DNA from: Hyalangium versicolor
GTDB lineage: Bacteria > Myxococcota > Myxococcia > Myxococcales > Myxococcaceae
NCBI RefSeq assembly: GCF_020103695.1
Contig: NZ_JAHXBF010000019.1
Coordinates: forward strand, 226,544 to 290,543
Length of the DNA stretch: 64,000 nt
Reading direction: 5' to 3'
Positions 9,174-16,825 of the stretch are shown here, piece after piece. Each line of letters starts with the position of its first letter. Position 1 is the first letter of the stretch. The translations under genes and the position numbers were made by a program. Under the pieces are notes generated by a model. It did not search any database. It worked only from the letters and a program-made list of their open reading frames with translations, and had not been told where the DNA came from.

Positions 9174-9695
9174 TCAGCGCGGCAGCTGGCTCTGCGCGAA
9201 CGCATCGAGCTTGGCGAGCGTCTGCTGGCCGAGCTCCACCGCGCCGAACGACTTCACGCGCTCGCACGCCTCTACCGACGGGAGGATCGTGAGCATGGTG
9301 ACCTTCGTCTTCTGGCCCTGGGCCTCGAACGTCACGGTCACATCGAAGGCTTCCGGATCGTTGTCCACATCGGAGCCATGGCGGTACACGAGCCGCTCGG
9401 GGCGCACCACCTCGCGGTAGGTGATGCGGCTGGGCCACTCGGTGCCGTCGGGCCCGGTGAGCAGGAAGCGCCAGGTACCTCCCGGCTTCACCTCCATCTG
9501 GTGCACCTTCGTGGAGAAGCCGTTGGGCCCCCACCACTGCGCCACGTGAACCGGATCGGTCCAGGCGTCGAACACCAGCTCACGCGGGGCGCTGACGACG
9601 CGCGAGAGGGTGAGCTCCCGATCGGCGGTGGGGCTCGGGTTGGAGGGAACGGGCATCGGGCGGCTCTCCTGGGGCTGGCGGGTGGAAGTAGTCAT
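9174..9695 (-). CDS. SRPBCC / AHSA1-domain protein
   Basis: 173 aa. After a short polar N-terminus, the SRPBCC fold (AHSA1-like, START superfamily) shows VSAPRELVFDAWTDP, VAQWWGPNGF and GTWRFLLTGPDG. Such proteins bind small hydrophobic ligands, but this ligand is unknown. The start at 9695 has an AAGGA site eight bases upstream. It is the second gene of a two-gene operon, 40 bp after an ArsR-type regulator, a very common pairing in bacteria. Confidence 0.9.
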   Translation of the reverse strand: MTTSTRQPQESRPMPVPSNPSPTADRELTLSRVVSAPRELVFDAWTDPVHVAQWWGPNGFSTKVHQMEVKPGGTWRFLLTGPDGTEWPSRITYREVVRPERLVYRHGSDVDNDPEAFDVTVTFEAQGQKTKVTMLTILPSVEACERVKSFGAVELGQQTLAKLDAFAQSQLPR

Positions 9696-9735
9696 GGTCG
9701 GCGTCCTTTTTCGCTTCGAGGAAAGGGGCTACGGC

Positions 9736-10089
9736 TCAGGGCTTCTCGGGCTCGGTCTTCTTCTGCTTCGCCTGCAGGGTGCTGAGGTACGACTCCAACC
9801 GGTCGAACCGCTGCTCCCAGTGCTCGCGGTACTGCTCGACCCACTGGGAGACTTCACGCAGCGGCGTCGCCGCCAGCGTGCATGGCCGCCATTGCGCCTC
9901 CCGGCCGCGGCTGATCAGCCCCGCCTTCTCCAGCACCTTGAGGTGCTTGGTCACTGCCGGGAGGCTCATGTCGAAGGGAGCCGCCAGCTCGGTGACCGTG
10001 GCCTCGCCCTTCGACAGCCGGGCGAGGATCGCCCGCCGGGTCGGGTCGGCCAGTGCGGAGAAGGTGCGGGAAAGGGTGTCGGTCGGCAT
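9736..10089 (-). CDS. ArsR-family winged-helix repressor
   Basis: 117 aa. It has a classic ArsR/SmtB winged helix: TRRAILARLSKGEATVTELA, then PAVTKHLKVLEKAGLISR (recognition helix) and a short C-terminal helix. No metal-binding Cys pair is seen, so it belongs to the metal-independent group usually paired with an AHSA1 gene, as here. The repeated TTAACC element directly upstream (10093-10128) is the probable autoregulatory operator. Confidence 0.92.
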   Translation of the reverse strand: MPTDTLSRTFSALADPTRRAILARLSKGEATVTELAAPFDMSLPAVTKHLKVLEKAGLISRGREAQWRPCTLAATPLREVSQWVEQYREHWEQRFDRLESYLSTLQAKQKKTEPEKP

Positions 10090-10092
10090 CGT

Positions 10093-10128
10093 ATTTAACC
10101 ATTTAGATAATTAACCTTCGGGTTAAAT
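10093..10128. promoter_or_regulatory. Probable ArsR operator: TTAACC repeats upstream of the ArsR/AHSA1 operon
   Basis: ATTTAACC (10093-10100) and GGTTAAAT (10121-10128) form 8-bp inverted arms. A second TTAACC at 10111-10116 pairs with GGTTAA at 10121-10126 around TTCG. The block is AT-rich in a GC-rich genome and lies 4-39 bp upstream of the repressor ATG. Confidence 0.6.
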
Positions 10129-10241
10129 GCAAGGGACAATGAGACGAGCGACACGCGAGCGTCCAAAAAAGAGGTGTGGGCGGCGCGCAGTACAGCAGCG
10201 CGACCGCCCACGGGAACGTCACCGGCAGAGAGAGTGGAGCC

Positions 10242-10994
10242 TCACCAGGGCAGGTGCTGATCCTGGTGGAAGTATCCACCTGTCGGTCCATCAGCGGGGA
10301 GGGTTGCGAGCCGAACGCTGGTCTTCGCCCCCTCTTCCGGAGTGGTAGGCGCGACCTTTCCTCCCAGCTGGGTATGCACCCAGCCCGGGTGGACGGAGTT
10401 CACCTTGATGGGTGTGTTCCTCAGCTCATGGGCCAGGTGGATCGTGAAGGAATTGAGCGCGGCCTTCGAGGTGTCGTAGGCGAACATCTTCACGGGATAG
10501 ATGCGTGACGTGGGATCCGAGTGCCAGGTCAAGGAGCCGAGGTTGCTGGAGAGGTTGACGATCCGGCCCGCGGGAGACTTTCGAATCAGGGGCAGGAGCA
10601 CCTGCGTGCTGAGGACCACTCCGAAGAAGTTGGCCTCCATCGTGCCGCGCAGGGCGTCTTCGGTCAGGCTGCTGGTCGGGTCCTTGCGAGCAGGCGCATC
10701 GGCGGGCTCTCCCTCGAGGCTGACGCCGGCGTTGTTGATGAGGATGTCGAGCTTCCCGAACCTCTGCTCGAAGTACTCGTAGGCGGCCCGGTAGTGCTCC
10801 TTGTCGACGACATCGAACTGGATGGCATCGGCTTCAATGCCCTCGGCGCGAAGCAGCGCGACCGCGACGCGGCCCTGCTCGAGGTTCCTGGAGCCAATCA
10901 CCGGGAAGATGCCCAGCTGGCCCAATTGCTTCGCCGTCTCGAGTCCCAGCCCGCGATTTCCACCCGTGATGAATGCGACCTTCTTGTCCGACAT
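10242..10994 (-). CDS. Short-chain dehydrogenase, carbonyl reductase-like
   Basis: 250 aa with all SDR signatures: cofactor motif TGGNRGLG near residue 11, ILINNAGVSLEG, catalytic Ser in VNLSSNLGS and the YDTSKAALNSF active site. The insertion before the Tyr and the late HPGWVHTQLGG resemble carbonyl reductases, so an NADPH-dependent carbonyl substrate is expected. GGGAGG precedes the ATG. It is transcribed divergently from a TetR regulator, and the shared intergenic region has a palindrome suited to that regulator. It is probably derepressed by an electrophile or drug-like ligand (inference). Confidence 0.92.
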   Translation of the reverse strand: MSDKKVAFITGGNRGLGLETAKQLGQLGIFPVIGSRNLEQGRVAVALLRAEGIEADAIQFDVVDKEHYRAAYEYFEQRFGKLDILINNAGVSLEGEPADAPARKDPTSSLTEDALRGTMEANFFGVVLSTQVLLPLIRKSPAGRIVNLSSNLGSLTWHSDPTSRIYPVKMFAYDTSKAALNSFTIHLAHELRNTPIKVNSVHPGWVHTQLGGKVAPTTPEEGAKTSVRLATLPADGPTGGYFHQDQHLPW

Positions 10995-11045
10995 GGCGTC
11001 CTCCCTGGTCCTTCGTGGCTGCCGCTTCCTCTTTGACTCGATGGG

Positions 11046-11059
11046 ATAACGACCGTTAT
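11046..11059. promoter_or_regulatory. Palindromic TetR-type operator between the divergent SDR and TetR genes
   Basis: ATAACG-AC-CGTTAT: perfect 6-bp arms around a 2-bp centre, about 50 bp upstream of both start codons. Its size and place fit a TetR dimer site controlling both genes. Confidence 0.65.
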
Positions 11060-11103
11060 TCTATGACGCAACGTCGCATCACGGCTGAAGAGTGGAGGGC
11101 ACC

Positions 11104-11679
11104 ATGCGGTACAAGGCAGAGCACAAGGAGAAGGCTCGCGAGACGATCCTCCACGCCGCTGGCAAGCGGATGAAGCGGAGTGGGTTCCACGGGATCGGCG
11201 TGGACGGCTTGATGGCTGAAGCCGGGATGACGTCGGGCGCCTTCTATTCACACTTCTCTTCCAAGGAAGCACTGCTGAAGGAAGTTGTGAGCACTGGCCT
11301 GGGGAAGACGCTCTCCTGGCTGAAGGAGCTCTCGGCCTCGAACGGGGACGGCTGGCTGGAGTCCTTCTTGAAGGACTATCTGAGCCCGCGGCACATGCGA
11401 GATGTCGAGAACGGTTGCACCGCGGCTGCGCTGACCGCGGATGTGTCGCGCGCGGAGACTCCCGTGAAGAAGCTCTACGGTGAGATCCTCGAGGAGACTG
11501 TCGAAGTGCTGATCCAGGGAATGCGTGGGACCGCGAGCGCCAGGAAGCGTGAACGTGCATGGAGCGTGCTGGCCATGATCATCGGAGCGGTCTCCATCGC
11601 ACGAGCCCTTCCCTCCAAGGAGGCCGCTGACGAGCTGCTGGCCTCGGTCCTCACCTCTGCCAAGGAGCTGATCTCATGA
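11104..11679 (+). CDS. TetR/AcrR-family transcriptional repressor
   Basis: 191 aa. An N-terminal helix-turn-helix (about residues 10-55: ILHAAGKRMKRSGFHGIGVD, then GMTSGAFYSHFSSKEAL) is followed by a ligand-binding helical domain. The ATG at 11104 is preferred over the GTG at 11092 because a GGAGGG site fits it. The stop overlaps the start of the thioesterase gene (ATGA), so the two are co-translated. It is divergent from the SDR at 10242-10994, with a palindrome between. It probably represses the SDR and its own operon. Confidence 0.92.
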   Translation: MRYKAEHKEKARETILHAAGKRMKRSGFHGIGVDGLMAEAGMTSGAFYSHFSSKEALLKEVVSTGLGKTLSWLKELSASNGDGWLESFLKDYLSPRHMRDVENGCTAAALTADVSRAETPVKKLYGEILEETVEVLIQGMRGTASARKRERAWSVLAMIIGAVSIARALPSKEAADELLASVLTSAKELIS

Positions 11680-12143
11680 AGAACCTCGAATACTTCCGGG
11701 CGTTGATCACGAAGGGTGAGGCCCCCGCCGCGGGCGATAGCCGCATCACCTATCCGCCGCCCATCGCCAGGACGCTGGGCATGCAGCTCGTCGATGTGGG
11801 GGAGGCCACTTCCACGGTCGAGATGGTGACCCGGCCCGAGGCCCACGCGAATCCCATGGGCACCATCCATGGAGGCGTCCTCGTGGACCTGGCGGATCTC
11901 GCCATCGGCACGGCGCATTGGACGACATTGGAAGAGGGCGAGAGCTTCACGACCGTGGACCTGCAGATCAACTTCTTCCGTCCCATCTGGGAGGAGAAGA
12001 TCCGCGCCGTCGTGAAGCCGGTGAACCGAGGCAGGACCTTCAGCCGCTACGTCTGCGATGTGCTCAAGGCGGACGGCAAGCTGATTGCCCAGGTCACGAG
12101 CACTGTCACGACCCTGCGAGGCGACGGAGCCAAGGGGCGCTGA
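11676..12143 (+). CDS. PaaI-type hotdog-fold thioesterase
   Basis: 155 aa single hotdog domain. The catalytic-site stretch NPMGTIHGGVLVDLADLAIG and the later TTVDLQINFFRPI are typical of the PaaI/4HBT group, which hydrolyses acyl- or aryl-CoA thioesters. It overlaps the TetR stop by 4 bp and has AAGGAG inside the TetR end. It may clear a CoA ester connected with the regulated SDR; the substrate is unknown. Confidence 0.9.
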   Translation: MKNLEYFRALITKGEAPAAGDSRITYPPPIARTLGMQLVDVGEATSTVEMVTRPEAHANPMGTIHGGVLVDLADLAIGTAHWTTLEEGESFTTVDLQINFFRPIWEEKIRAVVKPVNRGRTFSRYVCDVLKADGKLIAQVTSTVTTLRGDGAKGR

Positions 12144-12146
12144 TCC

Positions 12147-12761
12147 TCAAAGAAACGAGACGCCCACGCTCAAGCTCATGAGCAATCCCTGCTGCTGGTC
12201 GAGGGAACTCTTCAGGTCGGAGCTCTCGATGAAGCGCCCGTTGCTCATCATCCGGATGTTGTCCTCACGCAGGCGCTTGCTCCACCCCAAGCGCGGCGAA
12301 ACGAAGGCATGCGCACCGAGATTGCCTCGGACGCCCACGCCCACCACCGCCACTGGAGTGAAGAGGAGTTCCACCGGCAGCTCGGCCCCGTCTGCGCCGC
12401 GAACGGTTCTCTCCTGGCCCAGGTTGAAGCTGGCTCCCGCCTCCACGAAGGGACTGAAGCGCCTCGAGCCCAGCGGATACACCCGCAGCAACGGACTCAC
12501 GCGATAACCCCATGCATCCGTGCCACCGCCCACCTGGAGCCCCAGCCACTCGATGGGCCGGAACTCCAGCTCCAAGCCGAACACGCCCGACGGAGCATGC
12601 AGCCCCGCGGACAACCCGAGATCCAACCGAGTCTCCTGGCGCCCCCACGGAGTGGCTTCCGCCTGCGAGGGCTCGGGCGCCGGCTCCGCCGCGGACACGC
12701 ACAGAGGCGACAGGCCCAGGGCCAGGACGGTGGCGCGCAGCCGAGGCGACAGCAGGCTCAT
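12147..12761 (-). CDS. Small outer-membrane beta-barrel protein
   Basis: 204 aa from the ATG at 12761, which gives a clear signal peptide (MSLLSPRLRATVLALGLSPL, cleaved after CVSA). Alternating hydrophobic strands follow: TRLDLGLSAGLHAPSG, LGLQVGGGTDAWGYRV, FSPFVEAGASFNLG and VAVVGVGVRGNLGAHAFV, ending MSLSVGVSFL with the terminal Phe/Leu typical of Omp85-assembled barrels. The longer open frame upstream is rejected. No ribosome site is obvious. It converges on the thioesterase gene with 3 bp between stops. Function beyond membrane barrel is unknown. Confidence 0.75.
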   Translation of the reverse strand: MSLLSPRLRATVLALGLSPLCVSAAEPAPEPSQAEATPWGRQETRLDLGLSAGLHAPSGVFGLELEFRPIEWLGLQVGGGTDAWGYRVSPLLRVYPLGSRRFSPFVEAGASFNLGQERTVRGADGAELPVELLFTPVAVVGVGVRGNLGAHAFVSPRLGWSKRLREDNIRMMSNGRFIESSDLKSSLDQQQGLLMSLSVGVSFL

Positions 12762-13034
12762 GCGGCAAGCTTGCCCAAACTCGCTCTCAGCGGGAATTGC
12801 CTCTCGGGGAAGCTCCAAAAAGAAACGGCGGCGCGCACTCCGAGCACCTTGGAGGGGTTTGCTTGTCCGGAAGCACGCGCCGCCGCAAACCGACGGGACT
12901 GCTGGTTCAACACCTTGGAGCGACAGCCGTGCACGGCCGTCATTTCGAGATGTGCACTCTGAACAATCCCTCTGACAGTCGGTATTCCACCCACCTTTCA
13001 CACCTTTCCTCCCGCCCTCCAGGGCTATGCCTAC

Positions 13035-13409
13035 ATGTGTGCCATGCAACTACCCGGAGGCTTGTGCGAGAGAGCCAGTGCTGATCTGATCAGGCGCTCG
13101 GAGGACTTCTTGCGCGGCAGGCAACGACCCACAGTGACGGATCTCCTGCACAGGGCAGATCTGCACGAGCGTGACGGCATGGTGTTCAAGGCCGCGGACG
13201 TGTGGAAGCACGTGCTCAAGCTCGAGCCCAAGCGGACCGAGGTGCACGAGCGCCTCGCGAGCCTCTACGAACGAATGGATCTGCGGCCCGAGGCGCGCGA
13301 GCACCTCGAGTCCGTCGCCGAGCACTACGTGGTGCTCTGTGACGTGGACGGGCTGGTGCGCACGATGGAGCGGCTTCAGGTGCTCCACACCCGCAACCAG
13401 GCGCGCTGA
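13035..13409 (+). CDS. Short TPR-like protein
   Basis: 124 aa. Two to three tetratricopeptide-like helix pairs are visible: LLHRADLHERDGMVFKAADV, HVLKLEPKRTEVHERLASLY and PEAREHLESVAEHYV. It is cytosolic and has no catalytic motif. It was probably a protein-protein adaptor; the partner is unknown. The second ATG at 13044 could be the real start. It precedes the aib operon by about 110 bp but is separated from it by the operator at 13461. Confidence 0.6.
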   Translation: MCAMQLPGGLCERASADLIRRSEDFLRGRQRPTVTDLLHRADLHERDGMVFKAADVWKHVLKLEPKRTEVHERLASLYERMDLRPEAREHLESVAEHYVVLCDVDGLVRTMERLQVLHTRNQAR

Positions 13410-13460
13410 GCCTGTGCTTTTCCAGTCAAACAAGCATTGACGTCGCTCTGGCGCCCGTGT

Positions 13461-13476
13461 TACCGACCGGTCGGTA
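13461..13476. promoter_or_regulatory. AibR operator: perfect 16-bp palindrome TACCGACCGGTCGGTA
   Basis: TACCGACC/GGTCGGTA is perfectly symmetric and lies 44 bp upstream of the aibR start. It has the size and ACCGACCGGTCGGT-type core expected for a TetR-family dimer. By analogy with the aib operon of Myxococcus xanthus it should be the site where AibR represses until isovaleryl-CoA binds. Confidence 0.8.
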
Positions 13477-13519
13477 GGTCCATCGTTCCGGGAAAACCCC
13501 CGCCGGAAGGAGAGCGAAC

Positions 13520-14188
13520 GTGACACCGAGAAGGCCCGACGACGGAGAGCGTTTCCGCGCCATCCTGGAGACGGCAGCCCGGCTCATCTGCGAGCGCGGC
13601 TACGAGGGCACCTCCATGCAGGAGATTGCCGACGCGTGCCGTCTCACGAAGGCAGGGCTCTACCACTACATCCAGAACAAGGAGCAGTTGCTGTCGGCCA
13701 TCATGGGCTACGGCATGGACCTGTTCGAGGGCCAGGTCATCGCGAAGGTCTCGGACATCACGGACCCTGTCGAGCGGCTGCGCGCGTGCATGCGGCGCAA
13801 CATCGAGCTGGTGACGCGCGGGGCGAGCAAGGAGGTCATCATCATCCTCCACGAGCACGCCACGCTCAAAGGCGAGGCCCGTGAGTACATCGATCGGCGC
13901 AAGAAGCAGTACGTGCGCTTCATCGAGACGACGTTCGCCGAGGCGGTGAAGCAGGGCCGCATGCGGCCGCTCGAGCCCACCATCGTGGCCTTCTCGTTCC
14001 TGGGCATGGTGCTGTGGGTCTACAAGTGGTTCAAGCCGGACGGGCGGCTCACCGAGGAGCAGATCGTCACCGGGATGGTGGACCTGTTCTTCGCGGGGCT
14101 GGCGGCTCCGGGGGCTGCGGCTTCGCCCGAGCAGGGCGCGGCGGTGCTGGCGCTGGTGCCTCCCACGGCGGCGGGGGAGAAGCCATGA
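13520..14188 (+). CDS. aibR: TetR-family regulator AibR of isovaleryl-CoA biosynthesis
   Basis: 222 aa, GTG start after GGAAGGAG. The HTH is at the N-terminus (ARLICERGYEGTSMQEIADA, then RLTKAGLYHYIQNKEQLL), followed by the helical ligand domain. It is assigned as AibR because it heads an operon whose next four genes match aibA, aibB, aibC and mvaS in order. In M. xanthus AibR is an isovaleryl-CoA-sensing regulator of this pathway. The stop overlaps the aibA start (ATGA). The perfect palindrome at 13461-13476 is its probable target. Confidence 0.88.
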   Translation: MTPRRPDDGERFRAILETAARLICERGYEGTSMQEIADACRLTKAGLYHYIQNKEQLLSAIMGYGMDLFEGQVIAKVSDITDPVERLRACMRRNIELVTRGASKEVIIILHEHATLKGEAREYIDRRKKQYVRFIETTFAEAVKQGRMRPLEPTIVAFSFLGMVLWVYKWFKPDGRLTEEQIVTGMVDLFFAGLAAPGAAASPEQGAAVLALVPPTAAGEKP

Positions 14189-14985
14189 AGCCGGGACGCT
14201 GGCGCCCCATCCAGGAGGCGGTGGCCTCCATCCCGGATCAATCGTGGGTCGCCACCGGGGGCTTCATGCTGGGGCGCGCGCCGATGGCGCTGGTGCTGGA
14301 GCTCATTGCCCAGGAGCGCCGCGGCCTGCAGCTCATCTCCCTGCCCAACCCGCTGCCCGCGGAGTTCCTGGTCGCCGGTGGGTGCCTGGCCCGCGTGGAA
14401 TTGCCCTTCGGCGCGCTGAACCTGGAAGGCCGCGTGCGCCCCATGCCCTGCCTCAAGCGGGCCATCGAGCAGGGCTCCATCGCCTGGCGCGAGCATGACG
14501 GGTACCGCATCGTCCAGCGGCTGCGGGCGGCGTCCATGGGGCTGCCGTTCATCCCCGCGCCGGACACGGACATGTCCGAGCTGGCCGACGCCGATCCCCC
14601 TCGCAAGGTGGTGGACCCGTTCACCGGCAAGGAAGTGGCGGTGGAGCCTGCCTTCTACCCAGACGTGGCGCTGGTGCACGCGCGCGCCGCGGACGAGCGC
14701 GGCAACCTCTTCATCGAGGACCCCACCACGGACCTGCTCGTCATCGGCGCGGCGAAGCGGGTGATTGCCACCGCCGAGGAGCGCGTGCCTCGCCTCTCGC
14801 GCGTCACGGTGCCGGGGTTCCAGGTGGAGAGTGTCTCAATGGCTCCCAGCGGCGCGCTCCCCACGGGCTGCGTGGGCCTGTATCCGCACGATGACGCGAT
14901 GCTCTCGCGCTACCTGTCCATGGCCGAGGCCGGCCGCGAGGCGGAGTTCCTCCACTCGCTGATGGCGGCCCGGAGGGCGGCATGA
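14185..14985 (+). CDS. aibA: 3-methylglutaconyl-CoA decarboxylase subunit AibA (CoA-transferase fold)
   Basis: 266 aa, ATG at 14185 overlapping the aibR stop. It has the alpha-subunit fold of class I CoA-transferases (glutaconate CoA-transferase type): SWVATGGFMLGRAPMALV at the start and PDVALVHARAADERGN in the middle. In myxobacteria AibA/AibB form a cofactor-free decarboxylase that turns 3-methylglutaconyl-CoA into 3,3-dimethylacrylyl-CoA. The assignment rests on operon order aibR-A-B-C-mvaS. Alone, the sequence could be a genuine CoA-transferase subunit. It overlaps aibB by 4 bp, consistent with a 1:1 complex. Confidence 0.9.
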   Translation: MKPGRWRPIQEAVASIPDQSWVATGGFMLGRAPMALVLELIAQERRGLQLISLPNPLPAEFLVAGGCLARVELPFGALNLEGRVRPMPCLKRAIEQGSIAWREHDGYRIVQRLRAASMGLPFIPAPDTDMSELADADPPRKVVDPFTGKEVAVEPAFYPDVALVHARAADERGNLFIEDPTTDLLVIGAAKRVIATAEERVPRLSRVTVPGFQVESVSMAPSGALPTGCVGLYPHDDAMLSRYLSMAEAGREAEFLHSLMAARRAA

Positions 14986-15722
14986 GCACCTCGCCGCAAG
15001 CCACGCCCGCGGAGACCGTCGTCTCCCTGCTCGCCAAGGAGATCGACGACGGGGCGGTGGTGGCCACGGGCGTCGCCTCGCCGCTGGCCATCCTGGCGAT
15101 CGGCGTCGCGCGCGCCACGCACGCTCCCGGGCTGACGTACCTGGCCTGCGTGGGCTCGCTGGACCCCGAGCTGCCCGAGCTGTTCCCCTCCTCCGAGGAC
15201 CTCGGCTACATGAACGGCCGCTCGGCGGAGATCACCATCCCGGATCTCTTCGACCACGCCCGGCGCGGCCGCGTGGACACCGTCTTCTTCGGCGCGGCCG
15301 AGGTGGATTCGCGTGGGCGGACGAACATGACCGCTTCGGGCAGCCTGGAGAAGCCTCGCACCAAGTTCCCCGGTGTCGCGGGCGCGGCCACGCTCCGTCA
15401 GTGGGTGCGCCGTCCCGTGCTGGTGGTGCCCCGTCAGTCCCGCCGCAACCTCGTCCCCGAGGTGCAGGTGGCCACCACGCAGGACCCGCACCGCCCCGTG
15501 CGGCTCATCTCGGACCTCGGCGTCTTCGAGCTCGGTGCCCAGGGCGCCCGGCTCCTCGCCCTCCACCCGTGGACCGACCTGGACACCCTGCGCGAGCGCA
15601 CCGGCTTCGCGTTCGAAGTCCAGGGCCCGGTCCCCACCACCCCCGTCCCGGACGCGGCCACTCTGGCGGCGATCCGGTCCATGGATCCCCGAAACCTCCG
15701 CGATTCGCTCGTGGGGGCCTGA
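14982..15722 (+). CDS. aibB: 3-methylglutaconyl-CoA decarboxylase subunit AibB
   Basis: 246 aa beta-subunit of the CoA-transferase fold. Where true CoA-transferases carry the catalytic Glu, this protein reads TYLACVGSLDPE, placing Cys at residue 56. An active-site Cys at this place is the hallmark of AibB; published work on the M. xanthus enzyme found it is not essential and that the substrate is decarboxylated by positioning. The missing Glu argues strongly against CoA-transferase activity. It follows aibA with an ATGA overlap, and aibC starts about 30 bp downstream. Confidence 0.92.
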   Translation: MSTSPQATPAETVVSLLAKEIDDGAVVATGVASPLAILAIGVARATHAPGLTYLACVGSLDPELPELFPSSEDLGYMNGRSAEITIPDLFDHARRGRVDTVFFGAAEVDSRGRTNMTASGSLEKPRTKFPGVAGAATLRQWVRRPVLVVPRQSRRNLVPEVQVATTQDPHRPVRLISDLGVFELGAQGARLLALHPWTDLDTLRERTGFAFEVQGPVPTTPVPDAATLAAIRSMDPRNLRDSLVGA

Positions 15723-15751
15723 AACCCCGTCACCAGGGAGTCATCATCCGC

Positions 15752-16792
15752 ATGAAGGCCGTCGTTCTTCGAGAGTTTGGCGCAGCCAGCAACCTGAAGC
15801 TCGAGAGCGTCCCCATGCCTCGACCGGGGCGCGGGGAGGTGCTCGTTCACGTTCACGCCTGCGGCGTCTGCTACCACGACGTCATCAACCGCCGCGGCAA
15901 CCTGCCCCGCACGCACGTGCCGGCCATCCTCGGCCACGAGGCGGCGGGCGAGGTGGTGGAAGTCGGTCCGGACACGCCGGGATGGAAGGTGGGAGACCGG
16001 GTGGCCACGCTGCAGCGGCTCTCGTGCGGCGACTGCGCCCTGTGCCGCAGCGGGCGCAACAGCCTGTGCCGCAGGGACAACCGCTTCTTCGGCGAGGAGC
16101 TGCCCGGCGGCTACGCGCAGTACCTGGTCGCCCCCGTGGCGGGCCTGGGCCGCGTACCCCCCAACATGCCCTGGGCCGAGGCCGCCACCGTCTGCTGCAC
16201 CACCGGCACGGCGGTGCACACGGTGCGCACGCGCGGCAAGGTGCGCGCCGGAGAGACGGTGCTCATCACCGGCGCCAGCGGCGGCGTGGGCCTGTCCTCG
16301 GTGCAGCTGGCCAAGGCGGACGGGGCGCGCGTCATCGCCGTCACCTCCGGCCAGGCCAAGGCCGAGGCCCTGCACAACGCGGGCGCGGATGAAGTCATCG
16401 TCTCGCGCGGGCTGGACTTCGCCTCCGAGGTCCGCAAGCGCACCGCGGGCGAGGGTGTCAACGTGGCCATCGAGATCGTCGGCAGCGTCACCTTCGAGCA
16501 GACGCTCAAGTCCATCGCCCCCGGCGGCCGGGTGGTGGTGGTGGGCAACCTGGAGACGGGCACGTTCAACCTCAACCCGGGCCTGGTCATCGTGAAGGAG
16601 CTGGAGATCCTCGGCGCCTATGCCACCACGCGCGAGGAGCTGGACGAGGCGCTGCGGCTGACGGCCTCGGGCACGGTGCGCGCCTTCGTGTCGGAGTCCG
16701 TCCCCCTGGAGGAGGCGGGCCGCGCACACTTCCGGCTGGAGAACCGAGAGATCGCCGGCCGGCTCGTGCTCATTCCCCCCACCCTACAGTAA
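15752..16792 (+). CDS. aibC: AibC, medium-chain zinc-type dehydrogenase/reductase
   Basis: 346 aa from the ATG at 15752 (MKAVVLREFG); the long frame upstream is antisense noise. Medium-chain dehydrogenase fold: catalytic-zinc region HACGVCYHDV and GHEAAGEVVEVG, structural-zinc Cys cluster (SCGDCALCRSGRNSLC) and Rossmann motif GASGGVGLSSVQLAK. In the myxobacterial aib route AibC reduces 3,3-dimethylacrylyl-CoA to isovaleryl-CoA, the last step. This is assigned from operon position. An unrelated alcohol dehydrogenase would be the alternative if the context were absent. Confidence 0.9.
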   Translation: MKAVVLREFGAASNLKLESVPMPRPGRGEVLVHVHACGVCYHDVINRRGNLPRTHVPAILGHEAAGEVVEVGPDTPGWKVGDRVATLQRLSCGDCALCRSGRNSLCRRDNRFFGEELPGGYAQYLVAPVAGLGRVPPNMPWAEAATVCCTTGTAVHTVRTRGKVRAGETVLITGASGGVGLSSVQLAKADGARVIAVTSGQAKAEALHNAGADEVIVSRGLDFASEVRKRTAGEGVNVAIEIVGSVTFEQTLKSIAPGGRVVVVGNLETGTFNLNPGLVIVKELEILGAYATTREELDEALRLTASGTVRAFVSESVPLEEAGRAHFRLENREIAGRLVLIPPTLQ

Positions 16793-16825
16793 ACTCCGCC
16801 CACCCCACGCATGCAGGCACCTACC

